Of a DNA stretch of 64,000 nucleotides, positions 1-12,086 are shown piece by piece. Where the stretch lies: positions 21,018,001 through 21,082,000 of the forward strand of contig CM075941.1 of assembly GCA_038030265.1 (NCBI GenBank), written 5' to 3'. Each line of letters starts with the position of its first letter. Within the stretch, counting starts at the first letter, position 1. Position numbers and translations under genes: made by a program. Source of the DNA: Corythucha ciliata. Taxonomy: Eukaryota; Arthropoda; Insecta; Hemiptera; Tingidae. Below the pieces are notes generated by a model, which worked only from the letters and a program-made list of their open reading frames with translations, was not told where the DNA came from and searched no databases.

Positions 1-1534
1 GGCTCCTTGAAAAAAGGGACTTCGTGAGGTTTGCTCACTCCAGATCCAGGCCCTTGGCTGAATCGTGACTCTGGAGGGTGAGTGAGAAAATCCGCTTTAA
101 AAAGGCGGCTGTAACAGTGTCTTTTCCTGATCGAATCACACTATTTTGCAGTAAATACGTCTTCTTGAATCTTGCATTATAAGGTATCCAATTTAAGATA
201 CGCTAGCGGGGGAAAAAAGAAGTTGGAGTTGATTTAAAGTCGGCTAACCGCATGATGCCACTCTACAGAAATGGAATGAGCGAAACTCCTTGAGAGAATT
301 AAGTTGCAGGACATTATCCAATTATCGTCGCATCGCAGAAACGTTGGGTAGGGCATCAATAGATTAATGCGTTGAAAACACTGGTCTTTTAAATTTGCAA
401 CTACTGATGAAGATCCAGGAGAGGAAAACATGACAGTTTTTTTGAGACAGAAAAAAAGATGCTTGGTTGAGACATATTGGCCAAGTGTCAAGTCACTCAG
501 GTGATACAGTGTGATGAAATGCTGTTTTTAAAATACCAGTTGTTGAGTTAGACGTTGAAACTAAACACGACGGAAAGGGAGTAGGCTCTCGATAGTGATT
601 ATATCTAACACACTTTCAGATAGGGCCCATTCAACAATAGAGTGATATTCTCTGACAAAAACCATTTCCCCCTCCCACCCTTGCTGAAGTAAATATATTT
701 TGAAGCTTACAGGAAAATTACTTAAACGGTTTTCATAAAAGTGGTAGACAAAGGCCAGATTTTAAATTTTCGCTTCGCACATTTTAAATAATAGCTTTAT
801 CGGCGTTTACGACGAGGTAAGCTCCAACAAATTTTCTATCCCTCTCACTCTCGCGCTTTGACAATTCGTATCTTATCGACATTCAGATAAAAATCGCGTA
901 GAAAAAAATTAGTGTAAAGCCCGAGAAGAATAAGTAACGCAAAAATAACTGGTAAATGTGAATTCTGCAAAGAAAGCTGAGACAGAAAGTCTGTTTCGCA
1001 CATAATATTTATTCCGTCCTAGATTTTGTTCTCATAAATTAAAAAAGAAATCAACACACGCGAGCGTTCTATTCCAAGGACTTTTTAAGTGAAGCGTCGT
1101 GCGTCCCGTGGACGCATCAAGGGCATCCAAGTAGAAAATACGTACACCAACCACTTTATGTTTGATGGATGGTACGGTGAAGAGCGAGTTGGGAGTTTTT
1201 ATATGTATGTAAATCTCTCTATAAACAAACAGGCGTTTGTCCGCGGTTTAGAACGACCGAGCAAAACTTTTGACAACTGTTGGTTTTCTACAAATTCCAA
1301 CCGAACTTTACAGTTGTGAATTGTTGGGAAGAGGTCTTTTTTGAAAAAAAACTTAACCGTTAATAGCCAATAACTTCAACTATGGCGTGGGGCGTAATAT
1401 TGGGCGGAGTATTACGTAGATACCAACTACTAAACCGCGTATGACACTGAAAGCCTCCATTTTTTGGCAAAACCTCCGTCGACTGAAGAATTGTTGGTAG
1501 CGTGCTTGATGTGACATCTATATCTATATGGTCG
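1..1534. other. Intergenic, no gene seen
   Basis: AT-rich sequence with only short chance open frames on both strands. I recognise no conserved protein, RNA gene or repeat unit here before the long inverted repeat that begins near 1535. Confidence 0.6.
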
Positions 1535-3515
1535 GTGCAATTAGTCAAAAAACGGCCCAACCTCAACATCCAAAGTAAAAGTTTCTCTTCAACGCCAAAT
1601 TGTTCCTCGCAAACCCCATATTGATTGGTGAAAAGTTCCACCATTTGGAGCTACGGGTTTGGGTAGGAAGGGGGTAATAAGTTATGAAATTCTTATTTTG
1701 TTCCAAAATTTCTCAAATATTTCAAATCTATGAGGCTTAGCGTGAAAATGAGCATTTACAAATATAATCTTCATCAAATTACTTACAAGAATGATCCTCG
1801 AGATAATCTTACTGAAGTGAACGGTTCGAGAGTTACGGAGCGTGTAGCAATAAAAGTTTCTCGTATTTTGTCGAAAAAACTGGCATAATACTTTTTTTTT
1901 TGTACGATTGACTTCTGTAAAATAAAATTGCAATTTCAGTGAACTGTAGAATGTTAGTAATATGCCCTTCAAGGGACAACAACCTCCCCCTTCTGCACAA
2001 GGGGCGCTACTTTTAAAGGGATAATAATAGGCTTTAAGGCTTCCATAGGCCTAGGCCATATACACAGAGTGGATCCATATTACTGTGACCCAAAATTTTG
2101 AGTGAAACTACGTGTAAAGCCGGTACAATGCCACTTCCAGACGGGTCCTATCTAGATCCATTCAAGATTTATGCTCTTTTGTATTAAAAAAAAAAAACGA
2201 TAATTGCTTTAAAAAATCCCTGATTTATCGGCTTATATTGACCTTGATCCCAACGTTAATGACAGTTTCAGAAACCATGGAAAATTTCAGTTAAGGTAGA
2301 AGCCATTTCATTGCTTGAAATGATAGTCAACTCCTAAAAATCTGGCCTTTTGTCGCAGAATCACGTAAACTTCACAATAAGTACGCTTTCCAAAATATCG
2401 CTGTACCCAAACGGCCTTCTCCACAGACTGGCAATGCATCACAAAAACGTCCCCATCTTATCAGCTTTTTTATGATGTAGTCACATATCACGTGAGCACT
2501 GATGTTCTCGACGAATATCGTGAGCAATTGTTAATTTTATTCTGTAGGAAACGGCGTTTCTGTGCATTCTCGCGATGTGGTACCGTGAAATGTCAATACA
2601 CCATAACCAACTTTAGAAGACAAGGAAAGTTTTTTTTTTTAGAGCATCGTCAGTCTGTGGGAAAAACCGTTTGGATACATCAATGTTTTGGAAAAACGTA
2701 CAATTTATGGAGTTTACGTGAATCTATGACAAACGGCCCAATTTCTAGGAGTGATTTCAAGCAATGAAATGGCCTCTATTTCACATGAAATTTGCCATAG
2801 TTCCTGAAACTGCCATTAATGTGGATTTTTGAACGAAACTGCCCTGTTTTTGGATTGTAAAGAAAAAATCATAAATCGGGAATGGCTCGAGGTAGGACAC
2901 CTCCGGAGATGGCATTTTACTCGGCTTTAGACGTAGTTTCCCCAAAAATGTTGTGTCAGAGTAGTACGGATCCACCTTGTATACTATATGGCCTTGGCCA
3001 ATGGAAGCTTAGTATCCCTTAAAACGTAGCGCCCCTTGAGAAGAAGGGGAGGTTTTTGCCTCTTCAAGGGCATATTAACAACATTCTACCGTCCACTTGA
3101 ATTGCAATTTGCTTTTACAAAACTCAATCATGTAAAAAACAAAAAGTTTCCTTATGCCGTTTTTTCGACAAAAAATTTTAAAAATACGAAAAATGTTTAC
3201 TACTACACCCGCCGTAACTCTCGAACCGTTCACTTAAGTAAGATTATCTTGGGGTTGGGGATCATTTTTGAGGGCAATTTGATGAAGATAATTTTTGTAA
3301 ATGCTCATTTTCACGCTAAATCTCATAGATTTTGAAATTTTTGAGAAATACTGGAACAAAATAATAATATACTAACTTATTACCCCCTCCCACCCAAACC
3401 CGTAGCTCCAAATGGTGGAACTTTTTACCAATCAACATGTGGGTTGTGAGGAACAATTTGGCGTTGAAGCGAACCTTTTACTTTGGATGTTGGGGTTTAG
3501 GTCTCATTGCACCGA
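1535..3515. mobile_element. ~2-kb foldback-type inverted repeat (arms ~1535-2470 and ~2610-3515)
   Basis: The left arm read on the minus strand and the right arm read on the plus strand are diverged copies of one sequence. Both carry, in the same order, the segment that translates to VELFTNQ/H-GVCEEQFGVE, the 'LMKIIFVNAHFHAK' stretch, 'RNSRTVH.SKII', and a motif around CAGTCTGTGG close to the centre (~2540). The outermost shared word is ATTGCACCGA. Arms have diverged through many substitutions and indels, so the insertion is old. I see no transposase domain; the shared open frames more likely reflect common ancestry than a live gene. This resembles a long-TIR or foldback DNA transposon, but target-site duplications were not identified, so a local inverted duplication is an alternative. 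Confidence 0.7.
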
Positions 3516-5052
3516 ACTACTGAGCCCTGCACGGTTTCCCGGATCTTTATAGACGTTCGTAATGTTCTGAATGAGAGTGAAAACATTAACAAAGTTAAAA
3601 ATGTATGCAGAAACAAACAACTTTTTTTTATCGATAAGCTTCTATACGCGAAAATTGGGTCAATATTTTTTTTTTTTTGGCAGGACGCGTGGGTGCCTCG
3701 GCCTTATTTTTTAAGCTCGAAATATTTATTTTAAAAAACCCCCGGAGGGCTTAAAACTCATAAAATTCTTGCACGTATTCGCAGAATAAGATGTGGAGCT
3801 GTAAAAAAAACTAGTTTAATGAGTTAAAATGTGCCACTAGTGCACCCCCTTCTATATAATCTCGCAAAAATCAACTTTCACCCCCGTCCCATCACAGCCA
3901 TACCTGAACTCAAAATCATCATGACCTACACACACACCAGGGCAGTTGTGAAACAGAAAACAGTTGTAGTTAAAAAAAAAAAAAAAAGAAAAAGAGAATT
4001 CGGATTCGGACTTGATTACTGTCGCCAAAAGAGGCATTCTTTATAGTCGAATGGCCTCCAAAAGAATGCATCGCGTATTTAAGTTCGAGTTCAACGACCT
4101 CCAGCAACTCGGCGAAAAATAACGATGTGCAAAAAAAAAGAAGTGTGCGAGAGAGTCTCTTTATATCGGTGGCTTAGTGTTTGATTGATGTTGGGTAGTT
4201 GAAATTACAATATTTAGAGTTTCACACAATTCGTCGCCAAAGAAAAAAAAATCACATCCACTTCAGCGAAACGCTCACTTTTAAACGAGAGTAAATTGCA
4301 ATTAAATATTGTCTTCTAAACTATTACATCACGTGCACAAAGCTATGTTTCGTCTTCAAATTGCATGACAAGGTAGGGATCATAACATTTTTTGCGTTAC
4401 GAACGCTTCGAAACGAAGAGGGGGACGGGGCGACTCAACCTACAAATCACGCCATTGTACATGTGCTTCTGTCTGCGAATGGCGACGACGGCTTGTCCTA
4501 GGATTCTTAAGTTCTAAAACTTCACCTGAGAAGCACAACATTAAGCAATTTCTAGGAATCTCTCGGCTTTTGAGTCAGCTGGAAATTTGGACAAATCCGT
4601 GGCAGGCACGTGCCAGTGACATAACACAACCTTGTGAAAGGTGGGGTGAGGGAGGGAGAAGGAGGCTCTTGAACAAGGCGTTCTTTTATGACTTAATCCA
4701 TCCATTTCTTTTCAAAAGCCTATTGATTTAAAACATAATGTCTCGTTTGATTTTTTTAAAAACAAGACGAATTTCGTAAGCAAGGTGGGGCGGGGGTCCT
4801 CAGACTCATGGCGACATTGACACCGAACGCGTCAATTACTCCTACTGGTGGGTAACTCAATCATATGCCGCAAAAGATTAACTGGATCGGTGGATATCAT
4901 CTCTGAAACTAATTATTGGATTTCCTAGTCCAATTTGCAATTTTTTCGCAGAAAACTGACAAGCTTGCCCATGAAAATGTGAAAGTGTAGTCGGCATTCA
5001 TATATGTATAGGCCAGTCATTCTAGACAAAAAACATATAGATATACATATAC
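3516..5052. other. Intergenic, no gene seen
   Basis: AT-rich sequence with poly-T/A runs near 3669 and 3972. No conserved coding sequence is recognised on either strand. Confidence 0.5.
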
Positions 5053-5182
5053 GTATATATGAATTCCGGAGACCACTGAATTCGTGTTCTAGAGGTTCTG
5101 AAACGTGAAAAAAACATGACATGACCCATGTTTGCCAACATCACGACGAGACCAATAGTGCATTTTCAGAATGAAATGCACT
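5053..5182 (+). repeat. Dispersed repeat, inverted copy at 41446-41575
   Basis: About 130 bp of near-identical sequence occurs in reverse orientation at 41446-41575, sharing ACCACTGAATTCGTGTTCTA, a poly-A followed by CATGACATGACCCATG, and the AATGAAATGCACT end. The segment next to the TA-rich tract behaves like a family member present at least twice in the window. No coding capacity is apparent. Confidence 0.85.
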
Positions 5183-5399
5183 AAAAAAGTGCAAACATTG
5201 CAAAAAATCCGGTAAATCTGAATTTTTAGTACGTTGTCAGGGGAGGTACTAGTGTAAATCCGAGTTTGCAGCTTCGAAACCCCAGTGCTAACTTCAGGAT
5301 GCTGGAAAAACCTCGAAATTTTCTGACTTGTTTCGGATTTTGGCTTATATCTCCCTAAAAATGCATCCTACGAAAAAGGTCACTAGTATACTTACGAAA

Positions 5400-7390
5400 T
5401 GGACTCTACGAAATCGCAAACATGCATGTAATTGAGTTTTTTGTTGCGTGTTGTTAGGACCAATGAGAGCAGTTATTACTCAAGTTTGCAACCCTCAAAA
5501 CCTTGTGCTTAACTCATGGCACTCGAAAAACTAAGAAATTTCATCACTTTTACTGGTTTTTTAAACAAAAATACCAGAATAAAGAGTTTTTCGAGCATGA
5601 CCACAGTATACATTGTTAAAGCCAACTAAATTTGCTACAATTTAAGCCATGCCCGAGCATCCTGGGTCTGTTAGTTCACGAAATACAGTCAATCAACAAA
5701 ATACCTAATCCCGCCAAAAAGCGAGATTTTATTGGTACTGTAATTTTACAAAACCCGTAGCACTCAAATACACGGTAATTGGTACTTGGGTGAACAAAAT
5801 GAGAGGGGTGATTGTACACCAAAAATGCAACAAAAAATTTCCTATGACCTAAGGTCAGATTTCCATTCCTAGTTCAGATAATCAATTTGTTGTTTTTTAG
5901 CACATCACGGGTTTTCGCAACAAAAACATCTGTAACATGGGTAGTAATCGTCCTAGGTTAAATCCAACGACACCACTGAAAAGAGCACTCTTTTTTTTGT
6001 GTGAGTAAATAGATTTTGTCTAATCATAGCGAAAGATTCTTTGAGTAAACTGGGAAAATATCAGGATGTTTTTAAAAATGTCAGTTTTTGACAACTGTTC
6101 AAAGCTAGACTACATTAGCCATGGTGCTCCCAGCACCTGGCAAGTTCCTCTAAAACTGTATGAAGTAACTCAGTTTAATACTTCATGCTTATTTTACTCT
6201 TGTCCTTCGCAATTTCTTGATAAAAATCCACTGTTATACCAAAAAATGAGGCAATTAGTCCCATTTTGAGTGCCTACAAGAAGATCAAGAGCCATTCCCA
6301 AAACTTTTTTTTTCAGCTTAATTCACTTTTCCTATGATAATCTATGAGGACAGACAAATTTTTGTGGAATAAGCTGAAAAAAATTTCTTGAAATAGCTTT
6401 CGTATCTTCTTTTAGGTACTTTTGGGCCTGATTGCCTCATTTTTTGGTGTAACAATGGATTTTTCTCAAAAGATTGCGAAGGACAGGAGTAAAATAAGCA
6501 TGAATTATGAAACCAAGTTACTTCATACAGTTTTAGAGGAATTTGCCGGGCGCTGGGAGCACCATGGCTAATGTAGTCTAGCTTTGAACAGTTGTCAAAA
6601 ACTGACATTTTTTTAAATATCCTGATATTTTCCCAGTTTACTCCAAGAATCTTTAGCTAACTTTGGACAAAATGTCCTTACTCACACAGAAAAAAGTGTG
6701 CTCTTTTCATTGGTGTCGTTGGATTTAACCTAGGACGCATGCTTCCCAAGTTACAGCTGTTTTTGTTGCGAAAACCAGTGATTTGCTGAAAAACGTGAAA
6801 AAATCTATAATCTCGACTAGGAAAGGAAATCGGACCCTAGGTCATAAGACAATTTTTGTTGCATTTTGGATGTTTAATCACCTCTATTATTTTGCTCAAC
6901 CAAGTACCAGTCACCCTGTCCTATTGAATGTCCACGCGAAAATAAATTTTAGGCAATAGCGTCAGATTCAAATTGAGCTACTGCCTAAGAATTATTCTCG
7001 CGTGGATATTCTGTAGGACCATTATGTTTAAGTGCTACGGGTCTTGAAAAATAACCCTATCAATAAAATCTCGCTTTTTGGCGATATTACATATTTCTTG
7101 ATTGGCTGTATCTTCGAAAATAACAAACGTAGGACGCTCGGACTAGGCTTAAATTGTAGCAAATTTAGTTGGCTTCAACAATGTATACTGTGGTCATGCT
7201 CGAAAAACGCTTTCTTCTGGTATTTTTGTTTAACAACCTAAAAAATTGATGGAATTTCGTGGTTTTTCGAGTGCCACGAGTTGAGCACAAGGTTTTGAAG
7301 GTTGCAAACTTGAGTATAAACTACTCTCATTGGCTCTAACAATGTGCAAAAGAAAAAACAGTTACATGCATATTTGCGATGTTTGATGTT
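5400..7390. mobile_element. ~2-kb foldback-type inverted repeat (arms ~5400-6310 and ~6350-7390)
   Basis: The plus-strand frame at 6066-6269 and the minus-strand frame at 6342-6608 translate to almost the same peptide (SVFDNCSKLDYISHGAPS and onwards), which shows two long inverted arms around ~6325. The similarity continues outward through the AAGTTTGCAACC / GGTTGCAAACTTG segments to about 5400 and 7390. The arms differ at many bases. The size matches the element at 1535-3515, but no sequence relationship between the two is evident by eye. The paired frame is probably a by-product of the palindrome, not a gene. Confidence 0.8.
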
Positions 7391-7479
7391 TATATTGACT
7401 GGCCTAAAAGTACACCAAATGTGCTAAATTTGGAGCCCATGCGGAGCTCTATAGCTCTAGTAGTTCACCAGTTATCTTG

Positions 7480-7970
7480 AAAAAATAAAAATAGGATAAA
7501 TCATTATTTTCAATTTCAAGAGACTTATTATTTTAGCTTAAATTGAAGCTAATCAAATTTGCTACAACTTCGTCTCTCATGACTTCTTCGTAGAATCACT
7601 TCCTTAGCCGGTATTTCTCAAGCGAGATGGTCAAAACTCAAAATTCGCACTTTTGAGGAAAGGGCGTCCAACGAAAAAAGGCATTACCATACTTTTCAGA
7701 GTAGACAAAATTTGCTTAATTTTGAGCCAAAGCGGAGCTCTGTAAGTCCAATAATTGATCACGAGGTACGCCCCTTCAAAATTAGTTATTTTGCCCCAAA
7801 AGTGCCAATTTTATAGGTTTTGACCATCTCTCGTGAGATATACCGGCTAAAGAAGTGATCCTACAAAGAAGTCATGAGAGTAAAGTTGTAGTAAATTTGA
7901 TTAGCTTCAATTCAAGCTAAAATAATAGGGGTCTTAAAATTGGAAATAATGCGTTATCCTATTTTCGTGG
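7480..7970. repeat. Short-armed inverted repeat (arms ~180 bp)
   Basis: The segment 7480-7660 reappears inverted at about 7785-7970, with matching pieces such as TTGAAGCTAATCAAATTTGCTA / TAAATTTGATTAGCTTCAAT, the CTCATGACTTCTT block and the ATACCGGCTAAAGAAGTGAT block. The ~120-bp spacer is unique. It lies directly beside the larger inverted repeat and may be a separate MITE. Confidence 0.8.
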
Positions 7971-8459
7971 TTTCACGACGCGTAATTGACCTTTTTTGAC
8001 AATTTTTTGGGCTAAATTACCAGTGGTTAAAGCAAAAATCGAGATTCCAAGTTCCCACTCTGTTTCTGGGATGGAATTAGCAGTTTTTTTCCCCGAAAAT
8101 TTTTCTAATTTCCGGATACATTAAATGGGGAGAGGGGGCGAAAATTGATATTCATCCGGGCTTCAACTGACAAATTCCAAAGATCCAACAGAGTCCCGGT
8201 TGCAGCACGAAATGGAATAGAGTGGCCGTCAAAGCCCCCCTCCCTTTGAAGTAGCCAAAAATGAACGCTTTCTAGACCCTAGAGCGGCCCAGCGAGCTTC
8301 GTGGATCTTTCTTCGATATCGGGCAAGGCCTATCGATTGAGTGTCCACCGTGTGCCCCAAGAATTTCTTGAGACCTCCGAAAACGAACGCAAGTGGAGCA
8401 CACTCTAAACACGTTAAAAAACTAAACGAACCCTAGTAGAGGCTAAACTATTTATTCGT

Positions 8460-9300
8460 CCGTTTAAAATGGTATTTTTACTGCTGCCAAAGTGCGCCCA
8501 AAAAGTGGCCGGACTGCCAAGTCATGCCTTAACAAAAAAAACTTGACTAAAAATGGTTGAACTGACCATTTGCGCCTAGAAATTTCATGAAACTGATGAT
8601 TCCCACCTTGAAAATGGCTTAACTGACAATTTGCACTCTAAAAATAGCAACGTCCTAAAAAAAAAAGTAGCCAGACTGACAAAAAAGTGACCATTCGCAC
8701 CATAGGAATGTCTTAACGAACTATTCGCACCCCATAAGTTTCAAAACGGACTATTCGTGCCCTCCAACAATGGTTAAACTCGCGATTCCCGCCTTGAAAA
8801 TTGTCAATCTACCCGATCGCACGCTATCTAAAATTGACTAAGCTGACGTTTCACGCTCTGAAAGTGGTCATACTGGCCAAACTGGTTATTCACGCACCAG
8901 GGGCTATCATTCGTGTCTTAAAAATGGTTTTGTTTGAGCAAAAAAATGGTCAAACTACTACCAATGACGCCCTAAAATTGGCAAAAATTGACCCTATGCG
9001 TCTTACGAAAGACTGAAATGACGATTTGTCTGAACAAAGGAACGCCTAAAAAAACCATTCGTGCCCAAACTAAAATCGGCGAAACCGACCATTCGAGCTC
9101 CAAAAATGGCCAAAAGCCTTTGCGCCTTGAACATGGCCAAACTGTCGAATCAATTGATTTAAAAACGCACCTTGAAAACGATTAAATTTCCACATTGAAC
9201 AGAGCTGTCTCACCCTCAACAACTGGTCGACCCTTAAAATGGCAAAAGAGACCATTCGCGCTCCAAAAATGAGCAAAGTGACCTATACCCCCCCTCTCAC
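8460..9300 (+). repeat. Decayed ~30-bp minisatellite (family D, 'AAAATGGTCAAACTGACCATTCGC' type)
   Basis: Nearly every 25-35 bases a variant of AAAATGG-C-AACTGACC followed by ATTCGCGCCCT recurs. Copies differ by many substitutions and small indels. Short open frames here (8801-9016, 8988-9185) are translations of the repeat and are not genes. Related copies occur inverted at 27540-27720 and direct at about 31190-31300 inside the GRAMD1 intron. Confidence 0.75.
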
Positions 9301-11744
9301 AATGAGCCTTGAAGAGTGGAAAAAAGACGATTCAATAAATAAACGGTGTTGAAAATTGCACTTTGACTATTTTAGAGGTCGACTTTTTGGTGAAAACGTG
9401 CATCATTTCTGAGGGATGAAGGAGAGACTTCACCATTTTTCCCTGATGTTTGTCATAAATTGACGAAATTTCCTGAATTTTTCCAGTTCTAGAAATTCCT
9501 CGTAAATTCCCGGTCTGTAGACCCCCTAACAGTTGCCCTAAACCCCAACTATTCAGCTAACAATGTGTTACCCGTGATGGCTTCATCTCAGAGAATCTGA
9601 TGGTTCTTTCCCAGAGATTGAAATTTATCCCGAAAATATTATTGTGACCCCAGGAAACTCGGATTTACAATCACCTATTAAGCCCCTAATGACTTTTTGC
9701 CCCCCCCCCCCCGGGTACATGCAAAATGTCACAGAAAGGCTCAGGAAAGATACCCTTGAACCCTGACAACAAAATAAAGAAACTTCCATTTATCCAATTT
9801 TTGCCCTCGAATAATTTATTTATGTATAAAGTAAAGTAGTCGGCTATAGTGGAATACTGAGTCTGTTTTTGAGGGAGGCGGGGGGTGTATGCAATCCTCG
9901 GAAACAGAATATTTTGCTCTATAACTGACAATGTTGATCTATAATAAACTAACTGACCAGGAAACTTGAAATTTTGTCTCCAGAATCTTACTAATAACTT
10001 GTGGCTTCGGCTAGGAGCGGACCAAAATGGGTGTCAAGATTATGAATAACTCAATTTTTTATAAAATAAGATTTTGAGCGAATAGGCTGCAGCCTACATC
10101 AATCTATTTGTGAATCAGGCGATGGGTTCATTTTACAGATTCACAAGCTCACTGACCTTGTTGTAAACTTCCATACAGCGACAGTGACCTAGTTTCAAAT
10201 TACTTGACGTTCCTCTTCTGGAAAACAAAACTTTTTTTCGACTCACACTGCACAAAATTGGCAAAACCAATTTTCTCCCCCTATTGTTACACAAGACGAA
10301 ACATGTGGATCCCATGCATGCCTCTCCAAGAGTCCATTTTTTACCTCTTCTAAGCTTCTAGCGTTGGGCTTGTAGTAAATTGAGTTTTTTACGGTTACGC
10401 GCAACGTAATCTCGCGTGTCCAGTGCATAAAACGCTTCGTTGGTGCCAAAAAAATCCCCCCCCCCCTGAAAATAACAACTAATCGTCTACGTGCACTAAT
10501 GAAATTCTTCTATTTTGCTTTAAGCCAAATAGTTACGACTGTTTACTTCTAGAAGGTATGTCTTGGCATAAAAAGCGATTGTTTGGTTGCCGTTCAGTGC
10601 TTATGCTATCAACTATCACACTCTACATGGCGGAAATAAGCGTCGATGGTATAATGAATGCTAATTGACTCGTTAAGTTGGTTTTATTTCAAATAATATA
10701 ATAATTCGTTCATTCTTACCCTGCTTATTTTCCTGACTCTTCGTGCCACAGGCTTTGTAGGGAGTTTCGTGGTAGACATTTTCAAAATTTTTTGTACTGT
10801 TTTTCACTCGCGAGAAGGGAATGCTTGACGTTTAACTGACTCCGATAGAAAGACGCTGAACACAAGAGAGGAAAATTGGGCCAAAAATACCTCTTGAGAA
10901 AAAAAGAAAGAGCAGGAATCGGTTATGTGAGTAACAGAGAGAGAAAGAAAGGATGAGGGAGTGTGTCATGCAAGCAAAACCCCAGATAGTATTGTAATCT
11001 GTTATCAAAAACGTTCTTTGGGCATGTTGATTTTACTGCAAACGATTGAAAATATTATCTGGATGTCCTCAAAAGTGAGAGTGTACGGAGAGGGAATTTT
11101 CTTTTCAATTTTAGGGAAATTGGAGCCGGGGCGGTCAAGGGGGGTGTGTTGAGGAGAGGAACACAGCACACTCACACTGCGGCCGCACCAGAACCCGTAG
11201 CCCCCTTTTCGTGAGTTCGTACGAAACTGATTTTCTCGGTGTTGAGAGGAGAGGACCGACCTTCGCTTCGACTGGGGGGAGGGTTACCACTCCGGTGGTG
11301 GAGGTGGCGGAGTACACGTTGTAGAAGTTTTACGCGACTGTACACCCGGTGGGTGACGATACCCAGGACTGGAAAATTATAAATTTTGCGTCCCCTCTAG
11401 CAGCAAATTTGTGTCTTCTTCGGCAACCTGCACGAAATGAGTTGAGAAACGACTGCCTCGTCCCCGCGAAAGGGGAGCATTTGGTTTGGTCTCCACCTCC
11501 TGCTTTTTCTTCTAGGTCTTCCGGAATTAGTTCTGAAGCCAAACAGAGGGGATGGGCTCTGAGGGGAAAATAGGACGAGGAAGAGAGCCCAGAAAAACTC
11601 TAGGGGAAGCGTCTGAAGTCAATGAAAGTCCAACACAAACTCTACCCCCCCCCCCCCCAACAGCGTGAGCCAATTACGTTAATTAAAAATCTTGGCCTAA
11701 AGTCGATTTCGTGGTGGCACTTGGACTTATCGCTTATCGTTCTG
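9301..11744. other. Intergenic, C-tracts and a GC-richer stretch
   Basis: No recognisable gene. Pure C tracts of about 10-14 bases occur at 9702, 10457 and 11643. The stretch 11150-11600 is richer in G+C and CpG, including a NotI-like GCGGCCGC, and could be a promoter or CpG island fragment. The open frames there show no family resemblance that I can identify. Confidence 0.45.
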
Positions 11745-11864
11745 CCGGCTCCACACATGCGGTGATCGCCAAATAACGAGCAAAATTGCATAGAAACTGA
11801 CCAACAGGAAATTTAAAAATATTTTGCTCGTTATTTGGCGAATATCACATTGTGTGGAGCCGAC
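11745..11864. mobile_element. MITE with ~40-bp terminal inverted repeats
   Basis: Both ends carry GGCTCCACACA and, further in, CGCCAAATAACGAGCAAAAT in opposite orientation, around a ~30-bp AT-rich centre. It is non-coding, about 120 bp long, and lies just beyond the 3' end of the DCST1-like gene. The superfamily is not determined. Confidence 0.75.
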
Positions 11865-12080
11865 TTTTCAAGAAGGATCTAAATAGTCATTTGTTTGTTC
11901 CGGTAAAGTAATTTTCAAATCGAATTCGAACACTGTAATAGTGTGGAAAGATACCCGTGCCTGGTATAATAACCAATAGTTAGTATGAATATTCATGTTG
12001 TAATAAAATTAACTCATTGGAACAAAAAGAGGAAAATTCCACAACTAGTTCGAAAACAAATCAACAGATAAAATTCAAAG

Positions 12081-12086
12081 TTTATT
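12081..12086 (-). promoter_or_regulatory. AATAAA polyadenylation signal overlapping the DCST1-like stop codon
   Basis: On the minus strand the last codon and stop read GAA TAA followed by A, so the hexamer AATAAA spans the stop codon itself. If used, cleavage would leave a 3' UTR of only about 10-30 bases. A more distal signal may be used instead. Confidence 0.4.
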
